Made by a program: the position numbers and the translations under genes | Part shown: in pieces, positions 24,849 to 33,761 of the stretch | Position numbering within the stretch: position 1 is the first letter of the stretch | How the letters are laid out: every line of letters starts with the position of its first letter | NCBI RefSeq assembly: GCF_014649115.1 | Contig: NZ_BMSK01000017.1 | Location: 62,001-126,000 of the forward strand | Reading direction: 5' to 3' | Origin: Streptomyces eurythermus | Lineage (GTDB): Bacteria > Actinomycetota > Actinomycetes > Streptomycetales > Streptomycetaceae | Length of the DNA stretch: 64,000 nt | Notes under the pieces: model-generated | The model's input: the letters and a program-made list of their open reading frames with translations, nothing else | Database searches by the model: none | What the model was told of the DNA's origin: nothing

Positions 24849-24995
24849 GGGTCGATCCTGCCACCCGGCACTGACAGCGGGGAAACAGCGGTGCGGGGAG
24901 TCGGGTTCGGGAGCATTGGTCGCCTTTTGTCCGCACGACTACCGACTTTTTGTCCGCACGGCCCATATTGGCGCATTCCGGGCCGTCGGCACGGG

Positions 24996-25024
24996 TTCAC
25001 TTAGGTTGCCCTTACTTGTAATCT
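24996..25024 (+). promoter_or_regulatory. Promoter of the MFS gene with an iron-box-like sequence in its spacer
   Basis: The -35 is TTCACT (24996-25001) and the -10 is TAATCT (25019-25024), 17 bases apart. Starting in the -35, TTAGGTTGCCCTTACTTGT (25001-25019) matches the DmdR/IdeR box TTAGGTTAGGCTAACCTAA at 12 of 19 positions, with a perfect left half. Occupation by a repressor there would block RNA polymerase. The right half is weak, so this needs testing. Confidence 0.5.
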
Positions 25025-25069
25025 GTACCGGCACTATTCGCGCCTTACCGAACCGCTTCCGGAGACCCC

Positions 25070-26308
25070 GTGCCCAGCCCCTACAGAGCCTTGTTCGCCG
25101 CACCCGGCAGCAGGGCCTTCTCCGCCGCCGGATTCCTCGGCCGGATGCCGCTGTCGATGATGGGCGTCGGCGTGGTCACGATGGTCTCCCAGGTCACCGG
25201 GCGCTACGGCCTCGCGGGCGCCCTGTCGGCCACCCTCGCGCTGTCCGCCGCCGCCATCGGCCCGCGCGTCTCCCGGCTGGTGGACCGCCACGGACAGCGC
25301 CGCGTGCTGCGCCCGGCGACCCTGGTGGCCCTGACCGCGGCGGCCGGACTACTGCTCGCCGTCCGGCTCCGGTGGCCGGACTGGGTGCTGTTCGTCTGCG
25401 CCGCCGGGACCGGCTCGGTGCCGAGCCTGGGCGCGATGATCCGGGCCCGCTGGGCCGCGCTGTACCGGGGCACGCCCCAGCTCCACACCGCGTACTCCTT
25501 CGAGTCGGTGGTGGACGAGGTCTGCTTCATCTTCGGGCCGATCGTCTCCATCGGCCTGTCCACGGCCTGGTTCCCGGAGGCGGGCCCGCTGCTGGCCGCC
25601 TGTTTCCTCGCGGCCGGCGTCTTCTGGCTGACCGCCCAGCAGGCCACCGAACCGGTGCCGCACCCGGACGAGCGGCACGGCGGCGGCAGCGCGCTGCGCT
25701 CGGTGGGGCTGCGGGTGCTGGTGGCCACCTTCGTCGCGACCGGATCGATCTTCGGCGCGGTGGACGTGGTCACCGTCGCCTTCGCCGACGAGCGCGGCCA
25801 CAAGGGCGCCGCGAGCCTCGTCCTCGCGCTGTACGCGGCCGGTTCCTGCGTGGCCGGCGTGGTCTTCGGGCTGATGCGCTTCGGCGGGGCGCCGGAACGC
25901 CGCTGGCTGCTGGGCGTGGCGGCGATGGCCGTGAGTATGATCCCCCTCCTACTGGTCGGAAACCTGCCGCTTCTGGCCGTGGCGCTGTTCGTTGCGGGGC
26001 TGTCCATCGCGCCGACGATGATCACGACGATGTCCCTCATCGAGGAGCACGTACCTCGCGCGCGGCTCACCGAGGGCATGACCTGGGTGAGCACCGGCCT
26101 GGCGGTCGGTGTCGCGCTCGGCTCGTCCGCGGCCGGCTGGGCGATCGACGCGGCCGGGGCGCGGGCCGGGTACGGGGTTCCGGCCGTGTCCGGGGCCGTC
26201 GCGGTCGTGGTCGGTTTCCTCGGGTACCGCCGGCTGCGCAGGCCGGCGGCGGGGCGGGGAGGCACCGTTGAGCAGCACAGCGAGCGGGACGTACGGAACC
26301 TGGCGTAA
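25070..26308 (+). CDS. MFS transporter
   Basis: A 412-residue protein with about twelve membrane segments. The cytoplasmic loop 2-3 signature is GPRVSRLVDRHGQRR. Charged residues cluster between the two six-helix halves (TEPVPHPDERHGGG). GTG 25070 starts the frame after GGAG. Substrate unknown. Its location beside ferrochelatase and a candidate iron box suggests a link to iron or haem, but that is inference. The 3' end overlaps the next gene by 41 bases. Confidence 0.87.
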   Translation: MPSPYRALFAAPGSRAFSAAGFLGRMPLSMMGVGVVTMVSQVTGRYGLAGALSATLALSAAAIGPRVSRLVDRHGQRRVLRPATLVALTAAAGLLLAVRLRWPDWVLFVCAAGTGSVPSLGAMIRARWAALYRGTPQLHTAYSFESVVDEVCFIFGPIVSIGLSTAWFPEAGPLLAACFLAAGVFWLTAQQATEPVPHPDERHGGGSALRSVGLRVLVATFVATGSIFGAVDVVTVAFADERGHKGAASLVLALYAAGSCVAGVVFGLMRFGGAPERRWLLGVAAMAVSMIPLLLVGNLPLLAVALFVAGLSIAPTMITTMSLIEEHVPRARLTEGMTWVSTGLAVGVALGSSAAGWAIDAAGARAGYGVPAVSGAVAVVVGFLGYRRLRRPAAGRGGTVEQHSERDVRNLA

Positions 26309-27587
26309 CTGGGGCGGCAACGTCACCGCGCGGCCCGTCAGGCAGGTCGCGCCGGCGTCGGTGGAGGAACTGGCCGCGGCGGTGCGCCGGGCCCGGGAGG
26401 ACGGCCTGAAGGTGAAGGCGGTCGGCACCGGGCACTCCTTCACCTCGATCGCCGCCACCGACGGTGTCCTGATCCGCCCTCAACTGTTGACGGGTGTACG
26501 CACCATTGACCGGCAAGCCATGACGGTCACGGTGGAGGCGGGCACCCCGCTCAAGAGACTCAATGCCGCCCTCGCGCGCGAGGGTCTGTCGCTCACCAAT
26601 ATGGGCGACATCATGGAGCAGACCGTCTCCGGAGCCACCAGCACCGGCACCCACGGCACGGGCCGCACCTCCGGCTCCATCGCCGCCCAGATCAAGGGGC
26701 TGGAACTCGTCACGGCCGACGGATCCGTCCTCACCTGCTCCGAGCGCGAGAACCCCGAGGTTTTCGCCGCCGCCCGGATCGGCCTCGGCGCGCTGGGCGT
26801 CGTCACCGCGATCACGTTCGCCGTCGAGCCCCTCTTCCTGCTCACGGCGCGCGAGGAACCGATGCCGCTGGAGCGGGTCCTGTCGGAGTTCGACCAGCTG
26901 TGGGCGGAGAACGAGCACTTCGAGTTCTACTGGTTCCCGCACACCGGGAACACCACCACCAAGCGCAACAACCGCAGCGCGGGTCCCCGGCGGCCGGTGG
27001 GACAGGCGGCCGCCTGGTTCGAGGACGAGTTCCTGTCCAACGGCGTGTTCCAGGTGGCCCAGTGGGCCGGCCGGGCCGCGCCGGCCGCCGTCCCGGCCAT
27101 CGCCCGGATCTCCAGCAGGGCCCTGTCCGCGCGGACGTACACCGATATCCCCTACAAGGTGTTCACCTCGCCGCGCCGGGTGCGCTTCGTGGAGATGGAG
27201 TACGCCGTCCCGCGCGCCGCCGTGGTGGAGACCCTGCGCGAGCTGCGGACCATGGTCGACCGCTCGGGGCTGCGGATCAGCTTCCCGGTGGAGGTGCGCA
27301 CCGCCCCGGCCGACGACATCACCCTGTCCACCGCCTCCGGCCGGGACAGCGCCTACATCGCCGTGCACATGTTCCGGGGCACGCCGTACCAGGCGTACTT
27401 CACGGCCGCCGAGCGCATCTTCACCGCGCACGAGGGGCGGCCGCACTGGGGAAAGGTGCACACCCGGGACGCCGAGTACTTCTCCCGGGTGTATCCGCGT
27501 TTCGGCGAGTTCACGGCGTTGCGGAACCGTCTCGACCCGGACCGGCTGTTCCAGAACGACTATCTGCGGAGGGTCCTGGGGGCGTAG
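26268..27587 (+). CDS. D-arabinono-1,4-lactone oxidase / aldonolactone oxidase family flavoprotein
   Basis: A 439-residue oxidase. The N-terminal FAD_binding_4 domain has GTGHSF with His56, where FAD is covalently attached in relatives, followed by SGATSTGTHGTG and the C-terminal ALO domain ending with the HWGK motif (PHWGKVHTRD). TTG 26268 has GGGGAGG directly upstream; it overlaps the MFS stop by 41 bases. Relatives oxidise aldonolactones, alditols or sugars to lactones with H2O2. The exact substrate is not readable. The 3' end overlaps the converging membrane gene by 77 bases. Confidence 0.85.
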   Translation: MSSTASGTYGTWRNWGGNVTARPVRQVAPASVEELAAAVRRAREDGLKVKAVGTGHSFTSIAATDGVLIRPQLLTGVRTIDRQAMTVTVEAGTPLKRLNAALAREGLSLTNMGDIMEQTVSGATSTGTHGTGRTSGSIAAQIKGLELVTADGSVLTCSERENPEVFAAARIGLGALGVVTAITFAVEPLFLLTAREEPMPLERVLSEFDQLWAENEHFEFYWFPHTGNTTTKRNNRSAGPRRPVGQAAAWFEDEFLSNGVFQVAQWAGRAAPAAVPAIARISSRALSARTYTDIPYKVFTSPRRVRFVEMEYAVPRAAVVETLRELRTMVDRSGLRISFPVEVRTAPADDITLSTASGRDSAYIAVHMFRGTPYQAYFTAAERIFTAHEGRPHWGKVHTRDAEYFSRVYPRFGEFTALRNRLDPDRLFQNDYLRRVLGA

Positions 27588-28269
27588 GCGCCGTGGCGGA
27601 CGCACCGGGCGCGCTGGGTGTGGGGCTCGGGGTGGCGGGGGCCGACGGGGTGGCCGGGGTGCCGCTCGGGGTCCCGCCGGAGCCGTCACCCGGCTCGCCG
27701 CCCGGGGAGCCGCCGGGCGTCGGGGACACGCTGCGGGACGTGTCACCGCCGTCCGCTGGGGTGCGCCGGGGGGAGGGCGTGTCCGACGGGGCCGGCGTGT
27801 GGTCGGAGCGGGCGCCGGAGGAGTTCCGGCCGGTGACGGCGTCGCTCACGGTCGTGCCCTTGCCGCCGCTGAAGCTGTTGCCGGAGATCAGTTCGTACGC
27901 CGTGATACCGGCCATCGTGACGCCGAAGACGAGGGCGGCGGCGACCAGCGGGCGGCGCCAGCTCTTCACCCGCGCGCGGTAGACGGTGCCCTCGGTGAAC
28001 TCCCCCGGGGCCGGCACCGTCCGCTCCCGGGGCCGGGCCGCCACCACCGCCTTCTCCCTCAGCTGTTCCCCGGTCCGCTTGAAGAAGTGCTGGAGGACCG
28101 TTCCGCCGCAGGTGGCGAGGACGCTGACCACACCGGCGCCGAGGATCGTGCCGTACACCCCGAAATACGAAGCCAGTTTGGCCGCCACGACCGCCGCCAG
28201 GGCGCCGCCCGCCACCTGGGGGACGTTCAGATCGATCCGCTTGCGCCCCGTATCGGGTGTCTCACGCAT
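27511..28269 (-). CDS. Membrane protein with Pro/Ser/Thr-rich tail, unknown function
   Basis: A 252-residue protein. The first part has a double hydrophobic segment (GGALAAVVAAKLASYFGVYG, then GAGVVSVLATCGGTVL), a cytoplasmic basic stretch, and a third hydrophobic segment (PLVAAALVFGVTMAGITAYEL). The C-terminal about 110 residues are Pro/Ser/Thr/Gly-rich and probably lie outside the membrane. ATG 28269 gives a sensible N-terminus; 28308 is an alternative. Its 3' end overlaps the lactone oxidase by 77 bases on the other strand. I do not recognise a family. Confidence 0.6.
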   Translation of the reverse strand: MRETPDTGRKRIDLNVPQVAGGALAAVVAAKLASYFGVYGTILGAGVVSVLATCGGTVLQHFFKRTGEQLREKAVVAARPRERTVPAPGEFTEGTVYRARVKSWRRPLVAAALVFGVTMAGITAYELISGNSFSGGKGTTVSDAVTGRNSSGARSDHTPAPSDTPSPRRTPADGGDTSRSVSPTPGGSPGGEPGDGSGGTPSGTPATPSAPATPSPTPSAPGASATAPTPPGPSADSRSGTAGPGRDGSATP

Positions 28270-28748
28270 ACCCGGAACTTGCCTTCCTTTCCCGTACTTG
28301 ATCGACATTGACCGACCGACTGCACGAGAAGGGGACGTATGGACGAAACCATTAGTTCCGTTTCTGGCGATTGCGTGAAGTTCACCACGTCATGATCGAC
28401 AAAACCGGTTGCGAACGGCCAAGTCGTACCCCTTGCGAGAAGTTGGCCAGCGCGCCAATCCACGCACGTGGCCCGAATGGAGTACTGTTGCGAGCCCTGG
28501 GTCCGGTCTCCCACCAGGAGGTCCGCGGCCCCGCTGGATCACCGGGAGGGGACTAGTTGCACAGGGTGACAGAGTTGGTCACTTAGCGTGGCGAACAGGT
28601 AACCGTGCCATAACGGCGGTCCCGGGCCCGCGCCCGACACGCCGGGCAACTCGGCAAGGTTGTGGCAGGCTGCACCCGGGCAGGCCACACTCGACTAGCG
28701 GAAGCAGCGACGCACGTGACGTCGGCAGGCACCACCCGGGAGGTCCCC
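28270..28748. other. Intergenic region between the membrane protein and sepH
   Basis: 479 bases without a convincing gene. It holds divergent promoters. I note GTGAC/GTCAC at 28566-28570 and 28578-28582. GGGAGG lies just before the sepH start. No tRNA or riboswitch was recognised. Confidence 0.5.
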
Positions 28749-29789
28749 ATGCCCGAACTGCGTGTCGTGGCCGTCTCGAATGACGGCACACGGCTGGTGC
28801 TGAAGGCTGCCGACTCCACGGAGTACACACTTCCGATCGACGAACGGCTGCGCGCCGCCGTGCGCGGCGACCGGCCGCGTCTCGGCCAGATCGAGATCGA
28901 GGTCGAGAGTCATCTGCGCCCGCGGGACATCCAGGCCCGGATACGAGCCGGGGCCACCGCGGAAGAGGTCGCACAGCTCGCCGGCATCCCCGTCGACCGG
29001 GTGCGTCGCTTCGAGGGGCCCGTGCTGGCCGAGCGCGCCTTCATGGCCGAGCGCGCCCGCAAGACCCCCGTCCGCCGCCCCGGCGAGAACTCCGGCCCGC
29101 TGCTCGGCGAGGCCGTGCAGGAACGGCTGCTGCTGCGCGGCGCCGACAAGGACACCGTGCAGTGGGACTCCTGGCGCCGCGACGACGGCACCTGGGAGGT
29201 GCTCCTCGTCTACCGGGTCGCGGGCGAACCGCACTCGGCGAGCTGGACGTACGACCCGCCCCGGCGGCTCGTCCAGGCCGTCGACGACGAGGCGCGCTCG
29301 CTGATCGGTGAGTCCGACGACCTCGCCGCGCCCGAGCCGAGCTTCCCGTTCGTCCCCCGGATCGCCCGGCTGCCCCGCGAACGCTCGATGGACCGTGCGC
29401 TCGAACGGGTGGACCGGGAGCGGCCCGGCCTGTCCGCGCAACCGCCGGAGCCGGCCGAGGAGAGCACGGGCGAGCGCGACTCGCTGACCAGCCTGCTGGA
29501 GGCCGTGCCGAGCTTCCGGGGCGACCTCGTCGTCCCGGAGCGCCCGTCGGACTCCACGGAGGAGCCCGGCGACGAACCCGCCGCCGAGGAGCCGCCGGCG
29601 CCCGCCGCCTCGGCCGGCTCCGCCTACGCGGACGTCCTCATGCCACGCTCCGTCGGCAGCCACCGTGACCGGCTCGTCGGCGCGACCGACCGCCAGGCCG
29701 AGGCCGACGGCGTCCGCCCCGGCCGCCGCGCCGCCGTGCCGAGCTGGGACGAGATCGTGTTCGGCACCCGCCGCAAGAAGCAGGAGTAG
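28749..29789 (+). CDS. sepH: SepH, FtsZ-activating cell-division protein (DUF3071)
   Basis: A 346-residue protein. The N-terminal DUF3071 region spans about 1-170 with a helix-turn-helix near 60-90 (GATAEEVAQLAGIPVDRVRR). It is followed by a variable acidic/Pro-rich linker and the conserved C-terminal patch PSWDEIVFGTRRKKQE. Streptomyces SepH (SCO5855 type) binds FtsZ and promotes filament assembly in sporulation septation. ATG 28749 follows GGGAGG. A bidirectional terminator follows. Confidence 0.93.
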   Translation: MPELRVVAVSNDGTRLVLKAADSTEYTLPIDERLRAAVRGDRPRLGQIEIEVESHLRPRDIQARIRAGATAEEVAQLAGIPVDRVRRFEGPVLAERAFMAERARKTPVRRPGENSGPLLGEAVQERLLLRGADKDTVQWDSWRRDDGTWEVLLVYRVAGEPHSASWTYDPPRRLVQAVDDEARSLIGESDDLAAPEPSFPFVPRIARLPRERSMDRALERVDRERPGLSAQPPEPAEESTGERDSLTSLLEAVPSFRGDLVVPERPSDSTEEPGDEPAAEEPPAPAASAGSAYADVLMPRSVGSHRDRLVGATDRQAEADGVRPGRRAAVPSWDEIVFGTRRKKQE

Positions 29790-29807
29790 GCAGCCGACGC
29801 AGTCGGA

Positions 29808-29839
29808 AAAAGAGGGGCACGCGTGCGTGCCCCTCTTTT
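29808..29839. terminator. Bidirectional terminator between sepH and rhodanese
   Basis: AAAAGAGGGGCACG/CGTGCCCCTCTTTT: 14-bp stem (29808-29821 with 29826-29839), loop CGTG. The A/T ends make it a proper rho-independent terminator on both strands. Confidence 0.9.
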
Positions 29840-29860
29840 CGCCGGTTTCCGGCCCTGGCG

Positions 29861-30712
29861 CTACCGCGGGTCCGCCCCCACCGCCACCGGACGCGACGGG
29901 TCCGAGGACCACTCCGACCAGGAGCCGACGTACAGGGCCGCCGGGATGCCCGCCACCGCCAGCGCGAGCACCTCGTGGGCGCCGGAGACGCCCGAACCGC
30001 AGTACACGCCCACCTCGGTGTCCCCGGACACCCCCAGGGCCTTGAAGCGGTCCCTCAGCTCCGCCGCGGGCAGGAAACGGCCGTCGGGACCCACGTTCTC
30101 CGTCGTGGGCGCCGACACCGCGCCCGGGATGTGCCCGCCGACCCGGTCGACCGGCTCCACCTCACCGCGGTACCGCTCCCCCGCGCGGGCGTCCAGCAGC
30201 ACACCCGTGCGGGCCAGCCCGGCGGCCCCGTCCGCGTCCAGCAGCCCCCCGGCCGCCGGCGCCGGCGTGAAGTCGCCCTCGGCCGGGACCGGCACCTCGG
30301 TGGACAGCTCACCCCGCCAGGACGGCAACCCGCCGTCGAGGACCCGCACGTCCGGGTGACCCGTCCAGCGCAGCAGCCACCACGCGCGCGCCGCCGCCCA
30401 GCCCTGCCCGCCGTCGTACACGACGACCCGCCGGCCGGCCGACACGCCCGCGCGGCGCATCGCGGCACCGAACTCCGCGAGGTCGGGCAGCGGATGCCGG
30501 CCCGCCGCGCCCGGCGCCCCGGCCAGCTCCCGGTCCAGGTCGACGAAGACCGCGCCCGGGATGTGTCCGGCCGCGTACTCGGCCCGGCCGTCGAAGGCGG
30601 GCGCGCCGGCCGCCTTGGCCAGACTCAGCTGCCAGCGCACGTCCAGCAGGACGGGCGGATTGCCGCCGGTGAGCGCGGGCAGGAGTTCGGATGCGGTGAT
30701 GATGGCTGTCAT
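29861..30712 (-). CDS. Sulfurtransferase with two rhodanese domains
   Basis: A 283-residue thiosulfate/3-mercaptopyruvate sulfurtransferase. The first rhodanese domain (about 10-130) holds GHIPGAVFVDLDREL and no active Cys (VYDGGQGWAA). The second holds the active-site Cys in YCGSGVSG. This is the usual inactive-plus-active arrangement. ATG 30712 is preceded by a GGATGGA stretch; ATG 30721 three codons upstream is possible. Likely sulfur transfer to cyanide or thiols. Confidence 0.9.
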   Translation of the reverse strand: MTAIITASELLPALTGGNPPVLLDVRWQLSLAKAAGAPAFDGRAEYAAGHIPGAVFVDLDRELAGAPGAAGRHPLPDLAEFGAAMRRAGVSAGRRVVVYDGGQGWAAARAWWLLRWTGHPDVRVLDGGLPSWRGELSTEVPVPAEGDFTPAPAAGGLLDADGAAGLARTGVLLDARAGERYRGEVEPVDRVGGHIPGAVSAPTTENVGPDGRFLPAAELRDRFKALGVSGDTEVGVYCGSGVSGAHEVLALAVAGIPAALYVGSWSEWSSDPSRPVAVGADPR

Positions 30713-31025
30713 GGGGTCCATCCATACGCCAGGGGTGGCCGCGGCGTCCAGGTCCGGCTACTCTGCTCGGCCGGACAGGCTCGATCACGGTCCGTACGGG
30801 ATCGAGCACATGGTGTACCACTGACGGACACCGTCGGCCATCGCGGATGCGGCGGAAGGCGGCGGATCGGGCATCCTCTCGTAGGTACGGCGAGCGGCGC
30901 GGTACGGCCCCGCGGCACCCGGAGGATGCGGGGACCGGCACGGGCGTGCGCGCCGACGGCGCGGACACCCTTCCGGGGAGCGGAAGCGACACGGCCACCG
31001 CGAGGGGCCGGGGAGAGAGTGATCG
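30713..31025. other. Divergent intergenic region, rhodanese and VOC genes
   Basis: 313 bases without a gene. An inverted repeat CTCGATC/GATCGAG (30780-30786 and 30800-30806) is the clearest structure. GGGGAGAGAG precedes the VOC start. Confidence 0.5.
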
Positions 31026-31817
31026 ATGACCGAGGCACGGGAGCCGGCCGGTCCGCACGCGCGGCGCCTGCCCGGCACACCCTGCTGGGTGAGCCTGATG
31101 GTGCACGGGCTGGACGCCACCGAGGAGTTCTACGGCGAGCTGTTCGGCTGGGAGTTCCGGCCCGGCCCGCAGCAGCTCGGCCCGTATGTGCGGGCGCTGC
31201 TCGACGGGCGGGAGGTGGCGGGCGTGGGCCGGCTGCCGACGGACCGCCGGCTGCCGGTCGCCTGGACCCCGTACCTCGCCTCGGACGACGCGGACCGGAC
31301 CGCCGACACGGTACGGCTGTGCGGCGGCACGGTGGCCGTCGGCCCGCTGGACGCCGCCGAGGCCGGGCGGATGGCGATCGCCGCCGATCCCTCCGGGGCG
31401 GTGTTCGGGATCTGGGAGGGCGTCGCGCACCCCGGCACGGCCCTGACCGGCGTGCCGGGCACCCCCGTGTGGAACGAACTGCTCACCTTCGAGACGGAAA
31501 GCGTCACGAAGTTCTACAAAAGCGTTTTTCCGTACGAGGAGGAGCCGGTGGTCTCCGCCGGTGACGACTGTCTGACCCTGCGTCTGGACGGCCGTCCGGT
31601 GGCCGGGCTGCACGGCGTGGGCCACGGCCTGCCCCCGGACCGGGGACCGCACTGGCGGACGTACTTCGAGGTCGCCGACCTCGACGCGACGCTGCGCCGG
31701 GTGGCGGAGCTGGGCGGCCGGGTCCTCGCACCGGCGTACGACGGGCCGCACGGACGGGTGGCGACGGTGGCGGACCCGGAGGGCGCCGAGTTCTCGGTGA
31801 TCCAGGGTCCGCACTGA
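31026..31817 (+). CDS. VOC (glyoxalase/dioxygenase) family protein with two tandem domains
   Basis: A 263-residue protein containing two VOC modules: about 17-140 (PCWVSLMVHGLDATEEFYGE, ending AIAADPSGAVFGIWE) and about 145-262 (PVWNELLTFETESVTKFYKS, ending ATVADPEGAEFSVIQG). The two-module form makes one metal site per pair. No assigned substrate. ATG 31026 follows GGGGAGAGAG. Confidence 0.85.
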   Translation: MTEAREPAGPHARRLPGTPCWVSLMVHGLDATEEFYGELFGWEFRPGPQQLGPYVRALLDGREVAGVGRLPTDRRLPVAWTPYLASDDADRTADTVRLCGGTVAVGPLDAAEAGRMAIAADPSGAVFGIWEGVAHPGTALTGVPGTPVWNELLTFETESVTKFYKSVFPYEEEPVVSAGDDCLTLRLDGRPVAGLHGVGHGLPPDRGPHWRTYFEVADLDATLRRVAELGGRVLAPAYDGPHGRVATVADPEGAEFSVIQGPH

Positions 31818-31858
31818 GCCCTCAAGGGGGCCGGTGATCCAGCGGCCGGGCCGAGCCC

Positions 31859-32509
31859 TCAGGAGGGCGAGACGGGCAGTACGTCCGGGGACAGGGCCGC
31901 CGCGCGGGCCGTCGCGGCGGTCATCCGGCGCCGGTGGTGCCGACGGCACAGCACCTCGTAGCCGACCTCGCCCGCGGACTGGTTGACGTCGCCGACGACC
32001 ACCTGGGCGCCCTCGACCACCATCTCGCCGTCTATCGTGCGGGCGTTGTGCGTGGCCCGGGCACCGCACCAGCACAGCGCCTCGACCTGGAGCACCTCGA
32101 TCCGGTCGGCCAGCTCCACCAGCCGCTGCGAGCCGGGGAACAGCTTGGAGCGGAAGTCGGTGGTGATGCCGAAGGCGAAGACGTCCAGGCCGAGATCGTC
32201 CACCACGCGCGCGAGCTGGTCGATCTGCTCGGGCGCCAGGAACTGCGCCTCGTCCGCGATCACATAGTCGGCCCGGCCGCCCTGGGTGAGGTGGTCCACG
32301 AGGTACGCGTACAGGTCCTTGCCGTCCTCGGCCTCCACCGCCTCGGTGACCAGGCCCAGCCGGGAGGACAGCTTGCCCTCGCCCGCGCGGTCGTTCCGGG
32401 TGAAGATCACGCCCGCCAGGCCGCGCGCGGACCGGTTGTGCTCGATCTGCAGAGCCAGCGTCGACTTCCCGCAGTCCATCGTTCCGGAGAAGAACACCAG
32501 CTCGGGCAT
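31859..32509 (-). CDS. tdk: Thymidine kinase
   Basis: A 216-residue type-II thymidine kinase. P-loop GTMDCGKST (9-17), the catalytic region IADEAQFL, the ATP-site basic segment and a C-terminal zinc ribbon (CWCGARA with the later LCRRHH) are visible. It phosphorylates thymidine with ATP in the salvage pathway. The start codon is at the gene's N-terminus MPELVFFSGTMD, typical of the family. It is separated by 55 bases from the phosphodiesterase gene on the same strand, so it is a likely operon. Confidence 0.93.
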   Translation of the reverse strand: MPELVFFSGTMDCGKSTLALQIEHNRSARGLAGVIFTRNDRAGEGKLSSRLGLVTEAVEAEDGKDLYAYLVDHLTQGGRADYVIADEAQFLAPEQIDQLARVVDDLGLDVFAFGITTDFRSKLFPGSQRLVELADRIEVLQVEALCWCGARATHNARTIDGEMVVEGAQVVVGDVNQSAGEVGYEVLCRRHHRRRMTAATARAAALSPDVLPVSPS

Positions 32510-32564
32510 GAGGGGTTGAGCACCTTTCGGCGAAATCGGTGAAAAGGGAGGGGGGAAGGTCAGG

Positions 32565-33761
32565 TCAGGAACGTACTTCGAGCAGCGGAACGAGCTGTTC
32601 CGCCGGGGTCATCGAGCCGTGGTTGCCGACCAGCGCCGACTCCTTGGGCTCCCGCTCGGAGGCGATGATCAGCACGTCGTCGTGCGCGGCGGCGATCACG
32701 TCCCCGATCCGCGGGTACACGCGCTCGTCGCATTCACCGGGCCGCCCGAACCAGCCGGCCGCGATCGCCTCGTCCCGCGAGGCCACCCAGAACTGCTCGC
32801 CGAGCACCTCGCGCCACACGGCCAGCACGTCGTTCTCGGCGCCCGGCACCGCGTACACGTGCCGGGCCCGGCCCTCGCCGCCCAGCAGCGCGACACCGGC
32901 CCGCAGCTCCCAGTCCTCGTCGAAGTCGATGCGGTGCCGCTCGTCGAACGGCACGTCGACCATGCCGTGGTCGGCGGTGACGTACAGGGCGCTGCGCGGG
33001 GGCAGCTGCTCGGCCAGCCGCTGGGCGAGCCGGTCGACGTACATCAGCTGGCCGCGCCAGGTGTCGGAGGCGATGCCGTAGCGGTGCCCGGAGCCGTCCA
33101 GTTCGGCGTAGTACGTGTACACCAGCGAGCGGTCGCCGGCGGCCAGTTGCTCGGCCGCGAGGTCCATGCGCTCCTCGCCGGTGAGCCGCCCGTGGAAGGT
33201 GCCGCCGCTGAGCGCGACCTTGGTGAGCGGGGTGTGCTCGAAGGCGGGCGAGGTCACCTGGGCGGTGTGCACCCCGGCCTGGTGGGCCAGCTGGAAGACG
33301 GTGGGGTACGGCTGCCAGGCGCCCGGTTCGGTGTACGGCTGCCAGCGGAGCTGGTTCATCAGCTCGCCGGTGGCCGGGTTGCGCACGGCGTATCCGGGCA
33401 GACCGTGGGCACCGGGCGGCAGGCCGGTGCCGACGGAGGCGAGGGAGGTCGCGGTGGTCGCCGGGTAGCCAGCGGTGAGCGGGCGGCCGGTGCCGCCGCG
33501 GGAGCTGCCGAGCAGCGAGGTCAGGAAGGGGGCCTCGTCCGGGTGGGCGGCGAGCTGCTCCCAGCCCAGGCCGTCGACGAGGAAGACGCAGACCCGGTCG
33601 GCGGGGGTCAGTTCGCCGATCGTGGCGGTCGGGCCGGGGACGCCGAGGCCGGCGGCCAGGGTGGGCAGCAGGTCGGCGAGGGAGCCGCTGCCGTACTCGG
33701 GCAGCGGCGCGGTGTCCAGGGCGAGGGGCTCCGGGTGGTCCCAGGCGGAGAGCTGGGACAT
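32565..33761 (-). CDS. Alkaline-phosphatase-superfamily protein (nucleotide pyrophosphatase / phosphodiesterase-like)
   Basis: A 398-residue metal-dependent phosphodiesterase-like protein. Metal ligands are in VFLVDGLGW, a Thr nucleophile in YPATTATSLAS, then LDGSGHRYG, TADHGMVDVP and VGNHGSM. No signal peptide is seen, so it is cytoplasmic. ATG 33761 overlaps the DUF5998 stop (TGATG). The substrate is unknown. Members near tdk are common in Streptomyces. Confidence 0.87.
   Translation of the reverse strand: MSQLSAWDHPEPLALDTAPLPEYGSGSLADLLPTLAAGLGVPGPTATIGELTPADRVCVFLVDGLGWEQLAAHPDEAPFLTSLLGSSRGGTGRPLTAGYPATTATSLASVGTGLPPGAHGLPGYAVRNPATGELMNQLRWQPYTEPGAWQPYPTVFQLAHQAGVHTAQVTSPAFEHTPLTKVALSGGTFHGRLTGEERMDLAAEQLAAGDRSLVYTYYAELDGSGHRYGIASDTWRGQLMYVDRLAQRLAEQLPPRSALYVTADHGMVDVPFDERHRIDFDEDWELRAGVALLGGEGRARHVYAVPGAENDVLAVWREVLGEQFWVASRDEAIAAGWFGRPGECDERVYPRIGDVIAAAHDDVLIIASEREPKESALVGNHGSMTPAEQLVPLLEVRS

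Noticed and set aside
28481..28560. tRNA-like or rRNA-tail-like sequence (GGATCACC) before sepH
   Set aside because: No cloverleaf or T-loop sequence (GTTCGANTCC) can be found.
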